Shown here in pieces: positions 1-7,611 of a DNA stretch of 36,512 bases. The stretch lies in assembly GCF_900010725.2 (NCBI RefSeq), contig NZ_LR734863.1:82960-119471 (forward strand), read 5' to 3'. The notes below the pieces were generated by a model. The model was not told the origin of the DNA. It saw nothing but the letters and a program-made list of their open reading frames with translations, and did not search any database. Positions within the stretch are counted from its first letter, which is position 1. Each line of letters opens with the position of its first letter. Made by a program: the position numbers and the translations under genes. This DNA comes from Planktothrix serta PCC 8927 (lineage in GTDB: Bacteria > Cyanobacteriota > Cyanobacteriia > Cyanobacteriales > Microcoleaceae).

Positions 1-1
1 G

Positions 2-193
2 TTTGGTGTGGAAATGCCCACACCGATTTTAACGGCCTTAGCGCCAGCAGAAGCATTAATTCCAACGGTTATCGAGGCTTTGGCGACGGCGGCTTGTGGT
101 TGTTTTGGGGGAGAATGGGTGATACAACCCCTCTCGGATAGGGAATTAGAGACAATTGAACAACAGTATTTAACCCATTGGCAAGTTAGCTAG
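2..193 (+). CDS. C-terminal end of an unidentified protein (5' end outside window)
   Basis: The frame is open from the second base of the window to a TAG, giving 63 residues that end in YLTHWQVS. No start is required inside the window, so this is read as the tail of a longer gene. The segment has an alanine-rich helix-like stretch followed by CGCFGGEW and a short acidic, glutamine-containing tail. I do not recognise the family. It lies 60 nt upstream of ispH on the same strand and could be co-transcribed with it. The reading frame is clean but the identity is open. Confidence 0.55.
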   Translation, partial: FGVEMPTPILTALAPAEALIPTVIEALATAACGCFGGEWVIQPLSDRELETIEQQYLTHWQVS

Positions 194-253
194 GGGGTGT
201 TTTCTGTTAAGATCAACAATAACAAACACATCTGAGTTAAAGATTAAAAAAAG

Positions 254-1462
254 ATGGATACAAAAGCATTTAGACGTTCATTGCAACAGTCAGAAACCTA
301 TCATCGGAAAGGCTTTGGTCATGAAGAAGAAGTGGCAAATGTCATGCAATCTGCCTATCAAAGTTCTTTGATTCAACAAATTCGAGACAATAACTATATT
401 ATTAAACGAGGTAATGTTACCATTAAAATGGCTCAATCTTTTGGGTTTTGTTGGGGTGTAGAGCGGGCGGTGGCAATGGCTTATGAAACTCGCCAACATT
501 TCCCGACAGAAACGATTTGGATTACCAATGAAATTATTCATAATCCTTCTGTAAATCAACATTTACAGAATATGAATGTTGAGTTTATTCCGGTTGAAAA
601 TGGGAATAAGGATTTTTCTGTTGTTAATTCTGGGGATGTGGTCATTTTACCCGCTTTTGGGGCAAGTGTTCAAGAAATGCAAACCCTGAATGAAAAAGGC
701 TGTAAAATTGTTGATACAACTTGCCCTTGGGTTTCTAAAGTTTGGAATACCGTTGAGAAACATAAAAAAAGAGATTATACCTCTATTATTCATGGCAAAT
801 ATAACCATGAAGAAACCGTTGCTACCAGTTCTTTTGCCGATAAATATTTAATCGTTTTGAATTATCGAGAAGCAGAATATGTCTCTAATTATATTCTCAA
901 TGGGGGCAACCGCGAGGAATTTTTAGCAAAATTTAGTCGGGCGCATTCACAGGGTTTTGATCCGGATCAAGATTTAGAACTAATTGGTATTGCTAACCAA
1001 ACCACAATGTTAAAAAGTGAAACCGAACAAATCGGAAAACTTTTAGAGCATACGATGATGAAAAAATATGGGCCGGATCAATTAAATCAGCATTTCCAAA
1101 GTTTTAATACCATCTGTGATGCTACCCAAGAACGCCAAGATGCGATGATTAATATATTAGATGAACCCTTGGATTTAATGGTAGTCATCGGCGGGTTTAA
1201 TTCTTCTAATACTACGCATTTACAGGAAATGTCTGTAGAAAAAGGGATTCTGTCTTATCATATTGATTGCGCTGAACGGATTTTTATTGATAACCGCATT
1301 GAACATAAACCGTTAGGAAAGTCTTTAGAAATTCACGAAAACTGGCTTCCTGATGGTGAAATTGTTGTAGGAATTACTTCCGGTGCTTCAACTCCTGATA
1401 AAGTCGTTGAAGAAGTGATTGAAAAGATTTTTGCCCAAAACCTTTCCACTGTTCAGGGTTAA
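254..1462 (+). CDS. ispH: 4-hydroxy-3-methylbut-2-enyl diphosphate reductase
   Basis: Last enzyme of the MEP isoprenoid pathway: reduces HMBPP to IPP and DMAPP with a 4Fe-4S cluster, using ferredoxin in cyanobacteria. The 402-residue product is of the long cyanobacterial/plant type, with about 55 residues ahead of the catalytic fold that the shorter E. coli-type enzyme lacks. The three cluster cysteines are visible at C66 ([10 protein letters not shown]), C157 ([11 protein letters not shown]) and C288 ([10 protein letters not shown]). Substrate-binding histidines lie in IIHNPS and HGKYNHEET, and the C-terminal [10 protein letters not shown] motif is intact. The ATG follows an A/G-rich stretch (AAAAAAAG) that is only a weak ribosome site, but the N-terminus [13 protein letters not shown] is what I recall for this family. 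No partner MEP gene is adjacent. Confidence 0.96.
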   Translation: MDTKAFRRSLQQSETYHRKGFGHEEEVANVMQSAYQSSLIQQIRDNNYIIKRGNVTIKMAQSFGFCWGVERAVAMAYETRQHFPTETIWITNEIIHNPSVNQHLQNMNVEFIPVENGNKDFSVVNSGDVVILPAFGASVQEMQTLNEKGCKIVDTTCPWVSKVWNTVEKHKKRDYTSIIHGKYNHEETVATSSFADKYLIVLNYREAEYVSNYILNGGNREEFLAKFSRAHSQGFDPDQDLELIGIANQTTMLKSETEQIGKLLEHTMMKKYGPDQLNQHFQSFNTICDATQERQDAMINILDEPLDLMVVIGGFNSSNTTHLQEMSVEKGILSYHIDCAERIFIDNRIEHKPLGKSLEIHENWLPDGEIVVGITSGASTPDKVVEEVIEKIFAQNLSTVQG

Positions 1463-1506
1463 AGATTAACCCTAGTAGTTCTTGCGTAAATTTCTCGTTT
1501 TTCTAG

Positions 1507-1614
1507 TTGCTAGGTTCTACCTAGCAATACCCAAGTGTAGGCTCTGTTTACTATTAAATGGAGGCAGAGCCCTCAATAATTGTATTTCCTGGTAGAATGA
1601 TTCTACCAGGAAAT
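1507..1614. repeat. cluster of three perfect hairpins downstream of ispH
   Basis: Three inverted repeats follow one another. The first pairs TTGCTAGGT (1507-1515) with ACCTAGCAA (1519-1527). The second pairs GGCTCTG (1540-1546) with CAGAGCC (1565-1571). The third pairs the 14-mers at 1584-1597 and 1601-1614, centred on TGA. None is followed by a clear T-run, so a simple terminator does not explain all three. They may form a short interspersed element or structured 3' UTR RNA. Confidence 0.7.
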
Positions 1615-1709
1615 GCTATTTATGGAGATACACTAAGAATAGTATAATTTTATATGAAATCCTTTAATGTTTGCTACAAATACTTGATCGGGTGGGTAAT
1701 AACTTTTTT

Positions 1710-1835
1710 CTATTCCCTCCTATTCCCTATTCCCTCCTATTCCCTATTCCCTCCTATTCCCTGTTCCCTCCTATTCCCTATTCCCTATTCCCTATTCCCT
1801 GTTCCCTGTTCCCTGTTCCCTGTTCCCTGTTCCCT
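1710..1835. repeat. heptamer tandem repeat (STRR), TATTCCC/TGTTCCC units
   Basis: About 125 bp of pyrimidine-rich 7-bp units: first TATTCCC mixed with CTCC interruptions, then five or more clean TGTTCCC units. This fits the short tandemly repeated repetitive (STRR) sequences known from filamentous cyanobacteria. The reading frame that crosses it is a repeat translation of S, L, F and P residues with no other support, and is not called as a gene. Confidence 0.9.
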
Positions 1836-1894
1836 TGCCATCTGTAGCACTAATTTAAGGATTTCATATTACAATGATTCTGATTTAAAATATT

Positions 1895-3808
1895 ATGTCT
1901 GAATTTCCTATTTCTATTGATTTATCAGTGGGTTCGAGTGCATCAATTGTTGAGGATTTAAGATCTTTTTTGTCTCAATTGGATGAGGAGCAAGTTAGGA
2001 AAGCGATCGCTGAAATTCTGATTCTATTTCAGCAAAAACCGGGATTAGGTGCGGTGGTTTATCAGAAATTAGCGACTTATTATTATCAACAAAATCAAGT
2101 GGATTTAGCCATTGATTTGTATCAGTATTCTATTCAATTAAATTCTGAATTTGAACTGGCTTATTATGAATTAGGAAATATTTTTGCTCAACTTAAATAC
2201 TGGGATAAAGCGATAAATACTTATGAAAAAATCTTAGAATTTAAACCGAATGCTGGTTATATTTATGAAAGAATTGCAGAGGTTTATTATCAACAAGAAA
2301 ACTGGGATCTAGCTCGATATTATTATAACAATGCTGTTAAATTTAAACCCAATCTCTGGTTGTCATTTTACAAACTGGGTGAAATTTATGGTCGTCAGCA
2401 CGATTGGTTAGAAGCGATCGCCACTTACCAAGCTTCAATTTACCATAAATCGGACTTTCCTTGGTCATATTTCCGCTTAGGGGAATGTTTCGCCGCTTTG
2501 GAAAATTGGCAAGAATCTGCCCGAAGTTATGAAAAAGCGATTGAATTATTACCGGATTTTTATTGGGTTTATCAAGCATTAGGTCAAGTTTATTTAAAAT
2601 TAGAAGCCTGGGAGAAAGCTGTTAAGCTTTATCAGCGTGCGAGTCAATTAGAATCGGATTATTATTGTTGTTATAAAGATTTGGGTTATGCTTACCTGAG
2701 ATTAGGAGAATGGGAACAAGCGTTAGATAATTATAATAAAGCCGTTGAACTAAAGATAGAACTTTCTTTTCAAGATCAACAATGGATAGACATTTTAACT
2801 CAACTCCAAGAGCATCCGATTGAATTTGTTAATAATATCAATAATCCCAAAACTATTAAAGTATTTCTTCCCTTTCCAATTAGTTCAGCATTATTTAGTC
2901 CTGATAGTTATTTCGTGATCGAACAACTACAACAAAATCATATTGAATTTACCCGTAACCCAGAACAGGCTGATTTAATTATTGCTGAAAAATTGCAGGT
3001 TTTAGAATTTTTTAGCTATCAATATAAACATCATAAAAAATATCTTTTATATACGGAAGAACCTCGTTTTGATATCAATTTTTCTAAAGTTATATCTTTA
3101 AATAAAATCAATATTTATATTATGAATATCTATACTCAGGATGTTTTTATTAATAACTATTGTTATTGTATTTGGCATCACAGAATTGAAGCAGTTAATC
3201 AATCTTTACCTCAGCTAAAAGCAATTCATTTTAATCGAAAAAAACAGAAAAAGATTGTGACATTAATTACTAAAAAAATGAATTCTAGTTTATTAAGAGA
3301 CGGAGAGAATATTGATTTGAATGCGTTACGCTGTGAAATCGCCTTAACAGGGTATTATTTAGGAAAAGTTGACATTTATGGTCAAGGTTGGGGGGAAAGA
3401 GTATCTTTAGAAGATTCCAGAGAGGGAGATTGGACAATGAGAAAATTTGAAATTTTGCAGGATTATCATTTTAATTTGTGTTTGGAGAATACTATTGCTC
3501 CTTATTATTGTACGGAGAAAATTTGGGATGCGATTATTGCTGGATGTTTACCGATTTATTATGGGGGTAAACATTCAACCATTTATGAAGACTTCCCTCC
3601 GAATAGCTTTATTGATTATTGTCAGTTTGACAGTCCAGTCGAGTTATTTAACTATATTGATCTGATGGAATTCTCGGAATATGAACAACGGATGAATTTA
3701 TGTATTGATACGTTTAATAAAATGAGTAAAATCATGAAAGATAATCAATATTTTGTCGGAAAACGTACAGAACAGTTAATTAAAAAAATCAGTACGATTT
3801 TTGACTAA
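1895..3808 (+). CDS. TPR-repeat protein with C-terminal GT10 (fucosyltransferase-like) domain
   Basis: A 637-residue two-part protein. Residues about 45-290 are tandem TPR helices with the usual spacing (for example ALENWQESARSYEKAIELLP and RLGEWEQALDNYNKAVEL). The C-terminal part, about 325-630, carries the family 10 glycosyltransferase signature near residue 531: ENTIAPYYCTEKIWD followed by AIIAGCLPIYYGG, corresponding to the conserved donor-binding E-N and TEK-W motifs of alpha-1,3-fucosyltransferases. It probably transfers fucose or a similar sugar from a GDP-sugar to a surface glycan, with the TPR part binding a partner or acceptor. The acceptor cannot be read from sequence. The ATG lies 59 nt after the heptamer repeat. 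A disrupted small frame follows 42 nt downstream with its own ribosome site, suggesting a former operon. Confidence 0.88.
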   Translation: MSEFPISIDLSVGSSASIVEDLRSFLSQLDEEQVRKAIAEILILFQQKPGLGAVVYQKLATYYYQQNQVDLAIDLYQYSIQLNSEFELAYYELGNIFAQLKYWDKAINTYEKILEFKPNAGYIYERIAEVYYQQENWDLARYYYNNAVKFKPNLWLSFYKLGEIYGRQHDWLEAIATYQASIYHKSDFPWSYFRLGECFAALENWQESARSYEKAIELLPDFYWVYQALGQVYLKLEAWEKAVKLYQRASQLESDYYCCYKDLGYAYLRLGEWEQALDNYNKAVELKIELSFQDQQWIDILTQLQEHPIEFVNNINNPKTIKVFLPFPISSALFSPDSYFVIEQLQQNHIEFTRNPEQADLIIAEKLQVLEFFSYQYKHHKKYLLYTEEPRFDINFSKVISLNKINIYIMNIYTQDVFINNYCYCIWHHRIEAVNQSLPQLKAIHFNRKKQKKIVTLITKKMNSSLLRDGENIDLNALRCEIALTGYYLGKVDIYGQGWGERVSLEDSREGDWTMRKFEILQDYHFNLCLENTIAPYYCTEKIWDAIIAGCLPIYYGGKHSTIYEDFPPNSFIDYCQFDSPVELFNYIDLMEFSEYEQRMNLCIDTFNKMSKIMKDNQYFVGKRTEQLIKKISTIFD

Positions 3809-3850
3809 AATTTTATAGAATTATATAAAAATAGCTGAAGGAGTTTATTC

Positions 3851-4109
3851 ATGGATAATCATTCTGAATCTCTCGTTGAAACTTATATATAGCAGTCCTA
3901 AATAGGTTGTAATATTTTATCGTAGGGGTGGCGTCCCTCCCAACCCAGGCATAAAGAGGGTTGGGAGACCCAACCCCTACAGAACTTTTTCATAAATCAT
4001 TTAGGATTGCTATATTCCGAAACGGGCGGATAATTTAGCCCAAAAAATTAGAAGTATTGTCTTTGAAAACCGGGCTATAACTAAAACAATGCCAAAGCAG
4101 TTAAGGTGA
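3851..4109 (+). pseudogene. small reading frame interrupted by a MITE
   Basis: AAGGAG sits 7 nt ahead of an ATG that opens MDNHSESLVETY and then stops inside the repeat element at 3888-4014. If that 127-bp element is removed, leaving one TATA, the frame continues without a shift as IPKRADNLAQKIRSIVFENR and then to a TGA at 4107. The good ribosome site and exact in-frame junction suggest the element landed in a real gene that followed the GT10 gene. The last codons overlap the opposite-strand MAPEG remnant, so the original 3' end has probably been lost. The product is not recognised. Confidence 0.5.
3888..4014. mobile_element. MITE-like element, 127 bp, copy 1 (TATAGCARTCC ends)
   Basis: The terminal inverted repeats are TATAGCAGTCCTAAAT at 3888-3903 and its near-complement ATTTAGGATTGCTATA at 3999-4014. 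The interior holds a second, longer palindrome (3922-3980) starting GTAGGGGTGGCG and ending CCAACCCCTAC. There is no coding capacity, so it would need a transposase in trans. TATA at both borders fits a TA-type target. The same ends occur at 31103-31239. Confidence 0.82.
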
Positions 4110-4281
4110 CTAAGCAACTAAATTGAATTCCTAAGCTGAATAGCCGAAAGGTGGGATTTAAACCCGCAATGTGAATCAATGAATGTAGCAGACGAAATCC
4201 GATATACACAACAATTAGCACATCTACCGTTGTTCCAGAAATACCGCGAACAGTTAGAAGAAAAACCACTCCCAGATACAA
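4081..4281 (-). pseudogene. C-terminal remnant of a MAPEG-family membrane protein
   Basis: Sixty-six residues of hydrophobic sequence including FRLLHSLIHIAGLNPTFR, which resembles the final two membrane helices of MAPEG-family proteins (R-x-x-H-S-x-x-H then a last helix). The full family is about 130 residues. Here the frame is closed by a TAG about 20 nt upstream of the first possible start (TTG), and no matching N-terminal half is visible further upstream. I therefore read it as a truncated remnant. It lies tail to tail against the MITE-broken frame, in a zone of visible decay. Confidence 0.5.
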
Positions 4282-4444
4282 AGGATTGATTTCAGTTCTC
4301 TATAGTGCTATCAATGGGTGAATTTCTTCATTTAGACAGACCTAAACCTGAGCATAACTTCAATCTTTTGACAGAAACCTAATATCAGTTTTCCCCGTTA
4401 AGCTAAGGGAATGATTGTTAAAAATAATGGAGGCTAAGACCGCC

Positions 4445-4831
4445 ATGAAACCGATTAAAAATTTATCAAAAAATGGTTTTGAACTTTTATTAGGAGCCTC
4501 AACTTTACTGCTTACTTATCCTTTGGCAGTTGGGGCTGTTCCTGTACCCATTAGGACAAGTGTTTGTTCAGAATATACAGGAGATAATAACGCTACAGAA
4601 TGTGTACAAGGGTTTAATCAGGGTTATCAACAAGGATTACAACAAATTCAAAATTCTAACCCCAATAATCCTAACACTAATCCTTCTAATCCTATCCCCA
4701 ACCCTAGTGGAGTAAACGTCAGTATTCCCGGTACAAGTTCTGAATATAGAACGGGCTATACCTCTGGTTATAGAGTGGGTATTCAGGAGGGTTATCAAAA
4801 CAACTTATCTCCCACTCAAAACAGCTTTTAA
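4445..4831 (+). CDS. small exported protein of unknown function
   Basis: The 128-residue product starts MKPIKNLSKNGFELLLGAST, with two or three lysines and then a hydrophobic core ending near AVGA, a plausible Sec signal peptide cut before VPVP. The mature part has two cysteines (SVCSEY and ATECVQ), an N/P-rich linker (about residues 75-95), and two similar G-Y segments (QGFNQGYQQGLQQ and YRTGYTSGYRVGIQEGYQ) that look like an internal duplication. The start at 4445 is preferred because GGAGG lies 11 nt upstream. An earlier in-frame ATG at 4427 overlaps that site. I do not recognise the family; a periplasmic or secreted role is inferred from the signal peptide only. Confidence 0.68.
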   Translation: MKPIKNLSKNGFELLLGASTLLLTYPLAVGAVPVPIRTSVCSEYTGDNNATECVQGFNQGYQQGLQQIQNSNPNNPNTNPSNPIPNPSGVNVSIPGTSSEYRTGYTSGYRVGIQEGYQNNLSPTQNSF

Positions 4832-4898
4832 ACCCTAGGAATACCTTTTGAAATCAGGCGATGAGATTGATCACCTCTTGAACTAAACTCATGGTCTT

Positions 4899-4931
4899 AA
4901 AACCCTAGTTTCTTCGTGAAGCCAGGGTTTT
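4899..4931 (+). terminator. hairpin terminator after the exported protein gene
   Basis: AAAACCCT (4899-4906) pairs with AGGGTTTT (4924-4931), with an inner CTTC/GAAG pairing. The A/T-rich ends make it usable in both directions, between the exported protein gene and the oppositely oriented tRNA-His. Confidence 0.65.
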
Positions 4932-5035
4932 GTTCCATTAATAAAAGATTCCTGGTGAGATGATCCCATCACTTTTGGACAGGTCAATCTCTACAGACTT
5001 TATTAGTCCATCCATACCAGCTATTCTGTCTTCAG

Positions 5036-5109
5036 GGCGAACGATGGGACTCGAACCCACGAATGGAGGTACCACAAACCTCTGCCTTAACCACTTGGCT
5101 ACGCTCGCC
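5036..5109 (-). tRNA. tRNA-His (GUG)
   Basis: The reverse strand folds as a full cloverleaf. The acceptor stem is GCGAGCG/CGTTCGC, with T8-A9, a D arm ending GGTTAAGGC, an anticodon stem GAGGT/ACCTC around loop TTGTGGT, and a T arm GTGGG-TTCGAGT-CCCAT. The anticodon is GTG. A genomic G at position -1 faces discriminator C73, the identity element of tRNA-His. CCA is not encoded (the next bases are C, T, G). Confidence 0.95.
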
Positions 5110-5204
5110 GTACATTTTATTAATTTAGCACAGGATCAGAAAAATGACTAGAGGTTTTGAAAAAAAAATTTGATTTGCTGATCCTAAGCTATGTGAAGGC
5201 GATA

Positions 5205-5798
5205 TCAACAGGTTTCCGGGTCAGATAAAACTTCCAATAGGGCATAACGAGCGATCGCTAAACAAGTTCTAGCTTGCTCAATTTCGGATAACTCAGACCA
5301 ACTCATCGATTCCCCTGTCGCCCCACTCAATTCTACCCCATCGGGTTCTGCTCCTCGCATCGCATAAGCAAAAGGACGAGCTAAGACCTGTAAATCTTCC
5401 TCTGACCATTGAGGTAATAGTTCTTGAACACAGTGGACTAATTGATCTCCCAGCGACAAACTCCGCAACGAGACTTGTTTTGTTATCCGAGTTGCCACTT
5501 GTGCCAAATGATTTAACAACTCATCAGGTATTTGTTCTGCAAAGCGTTGTAATAAGGAAGTTTGCAAAGGGGTTGCTGACCAAAGCTGATCCATTTGACT
5601 CATAAATTGTTGAGATCGTTCTATGAGTTCAGTTTCGGTAAACGCCTCTACAACAGAATTGGTCGCTTCTGCTTGTAAAAAATAAGCTTCAGCCTCTGGT
5701 GTATAGGGATTCCAAGGATATAGCGGATCATTCGGAAACAAGATCTTGAGTAAATCCCATTCCGCTTGAATTTCGAGGTTTTGAGTATCGTCATTCAT
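5205..5798 (-). CDS. conserved hypothetical cyanobacterial protein
   Basis: A 197-residue, acidic, soluble-looking protein with no signal peptide or membrane helix. The N-terminal part has WDLLKILFPNDPLYPWNPYTPEAEAYF, aromatic- and proline-rich. The rest is predicted helical (LLQRFAEQIPDELLNHLAQVATRI and IEQARTCLAIARYALLEVLSD). I do not recognise a catalytic motif. The ATG at 5798 has GAGG a few bases ahead on the reverse strand (plus-strand CCTTGAGAGGAGG context), and the frame is unbroken. It is read towards tRNA-His, with about 95 nt between. Confidence 0.72.
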   Translation of the reverse strand: MNDDTQNLEIQAEWDLLKILFPNDPLYPWNPYTPEAEAYFLQAEATNSVVEAFTETELIERSQQFMSQMDQLWSATPLQTSLLQRFAEQIPDELLNHLAQVATRITKQVSLRSLSLGDQLVHCVQELLPQWSEEDLQVLARPFAYAMRGAEPDGVELSGATGESMSWSELSEIEQARTCLAIARYALLEVLSDPETC

Positions 5799-6143
5799 AA
5801 TAAGAGCCTTGAGAGGAGGTTGACAGGTTAGGTTATAGGAATATCAAAATTTGTACTAAAAATACTGTTTATGAAAATATCCGTTAGGTTAGCCTCAGTT
5901 TGACAATAGAGAAAGAGCAAGTCGGAGTTGAATCCTAGGGATAGAAGTCCTACCGCGATCGCCGATTCATCTTAAACGGCTTCTCCCTCATTAATTGAGA
6001 CTGAATGCTACACCTGCCTCCCCTAGCTACAGTGGCACTGAGAAAGATTCCGTAAGCCATCAAGAATCCCTAAAACAGCACAACCCAACGTTTGTCCCTA
6101 ACGAATACAGATAACATCCTTATCAAAAATGGGAGCAAGAAGA
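5799..6143. other. spacer without a recognised gene
   Basis: It contains the presumed promoter side of the 5205-5798 gene and a HIP1 site near 5956. I see no convincing reading frame, tRNA or known RNA motif. The left end hairpin of the IS200/IS605-type element begins at its right border. Confidence 0.5.
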
Positions 6144-6210
6144 CCCGCACCTTTATGGAACGTTGGTGTCGGGATGAATTGCGGGACATAAAAAAAACAA
6201 TATATTCCGC

Positions 6211-6288
6211 TTAACTCGGACGCTCTTGCTCTTGAATATAAGACTTCAGTTTTTCAATCGTTACCTCTATCAAAGTTAGTATATTATT
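6211..6288 (-). pseudogene. possible C-terminal remnant of tnpA (Y1 transposase)
   Basis: On the reverse strand the frame between two stops reads NNILT and then LIEVTIEKLKSYIQEQERPS. The pattern I-x-x-Y-I-x-x-Q is like the last helix of IS200-type TnpA. It lies just inside the left-end hairpin, where tnpA would end in a divergent tnpA/tnpB element. The rest of tnpA is missing. Similarity is by eye over about 15 residues, so this is tentative. Confidence 0.3.
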
Positions 6289-6317
6289 TTAGTATAAAGT
6301 CGATCACGGTTAGTTTC

Positions 6318-7495
6318 ATGTTCACCGCTTTAAAAGTTCGGTTATATCCTACAGAACAGCAGCGCACCCAACTCGCTAAAGAGTTTGGTTGCGCTCGTTT
6401 TGTTTATAATCACTTTTTAGCAGAGTGGAACAACACCTACCAAGAAACGGGTAAAGGATTGAGTTACGCTAAGTGTGCCAATCAATTACCTAGACTTAAA
6501 CAGGAGAAACCTTGGTTAACCGAAGTCGGTAGTCAAGTTCTCCAGCATTCTCTAAAGAACCTGGAAGCAGCGTTTAAAAACTTCTTCAAAGGAATTGGAC
6601 GAGCCCCAAGATTCAAATCAAAACATCGTCAACAATCAGTTACTTATCCTCAAGGATTTAAGTTAAATCAATCAACAATCAAATTTCCCAAGCTAGGTGA
6701 AATTAAAGCTAAATTTCATCGACCCATCAAAGGAAATGTGAAAGCAATTACTGTTTCTATGACCCCTAGTAGGCAGTATTTTGCGTCCCTAAGAATTGAG
6801 GTAGACAGAGAATATCCAGAAGCCTTAACCCAAGGAAAGGTAATTGGGATTGATTTAGGGTTAGACTCACTGATTGTAACTTCCGATGGAGAAAAAATTA
6901 AACCCCCCAAATTCTATCGAAAATATGAGCGGAAGCTTGCTAAATATCAAAAGCGTTTGTCTCGGAAACAAAAAGGTAGCCAAAATCGGATAAAAGCCCG
7001 AATTAAAGTTGCTAAAGTTCACAATAAAATTGCGAATTGCCGATCAGATTCTCATCATAAACTTTCCCGCAAGTTAGTAGACAAAAACCAAGTCATTGTG
7101 TTTGAGAATCTAAATATTAAGGGCATGAGTAAAAATCATTGCTTGGCTAAATCGGTGAATGATGCCGCTTGGGGAATGTTACAAACATTAACTGAGTATA
7201 AAGCAAAAGAACAAGGTAAGGTTGTTGTGTTTGTAGGGACATCTGGTTTCCTAGTTCTAAAACTTGTAATCATTGTGGGTATAAAATCAAGTCTATGCCC
7301 TTACAAGTCAGAACTTGGGAATGTCCAAAATGCGGAATGCTGCATGATCGGGATATCAATGCAGCGAAAAATTTGCGGGACTATTTTTTAGCGTCAGGGA
7401 GTGGCGTTTTAGCCTCTGGAGATGAAGTAAGACCAATCCTAAACCCTGTTTTAGGGGAGGCTTTTGTCAATGAAGGAGGAAGCCCACGCCACTGA
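6318..7495 (+). pseudogene. tnpB: TnpB RNA-guided nuclease gene, frameshifted before the zinc finger
   Basis: The first frame encodes the TnpB N-terminal helix-turn-helix and wedge-like region (VRLYPTEQQRTQLAKEFGCA) and RuvC motifs I (IGIDLGLDSL) and II (VFENLNIKGM). Near 7243-7255 the frame is lost. The continuation is in the next frame: FPSSKTCNHCGYKIKSMP, CPKCG and DRDINAAKNL, i.e. the four-cysteine zinc finger and RuvC III aspartate. The likely ancestral sequence differs by a 1-nt loss or 2-nt gain around ACATCTGG. As it stands, neither frame encodes both halves of the RuvC site, so the nuclease should be inactive unless ribosomes shift here. The ATG at 6318 begins MFTALKVRLYPT, typical for the family. 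Confidence 0.88.
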
Positions 7496-7611
7496 TTGAA
7501 ACGTTGGCAGTGGTACTTCACTGATACTGTCTTAACAGCCAACCGTCAACTATCAACGCCAGATATTAGAATAGTTAGAACCGCTCAATTGTCGTTTTAC
7601 AGGACTTATTC

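Larger units (their letters stand above)
6144..7513 (+). mobile_element. IS200/IS605-type element, degenerate: left-end hairpin, tnpA remnant, frameshifted tnpB, right-end hairpin
   Basis: The left hairpin pairs CCCGCACC (6144-6151) with GGTG-T-CGGG (6165-6173) with one bulged T. The right hairpin pairs CCACTG (7489-7494) with CAGTGG (7508-7513). The two loops share GGAACGTTGG / GAAACGTTGG, which argues that they are the matched subterminal imperfect palindromes used by Y1 transposases. Between them lie a 25-codon reverse-strand piece resembling a TnpA tail and a tnpB with a frameshift. Exact cleavage sites are not determined, so the outer limits could lie some tens of bases further out. Confidence 0.72.

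Noticed and set aside
290-562. 90-codon reverse frame inside ispH
   Set aside because: Complete overlap with a well supported gene; shadow frame.
1654-1902. 82-codon frame across the heptamer repeat
   Set aside because: Its middle is only repeat translation (SLLFPIP...), it overlaps the next gene start and has no ribosome site.
4960-5151. 63-codon plus-strand frame over tRNA-His
   Set aside because: It is the antisense of the tRNA and has no support.
5799-6143. Structured RNA gene (6S, RNase P or tmRNA) in this spacer
   Set aside because: I looked for conserved elements of these RNAs on both strands and saw none.
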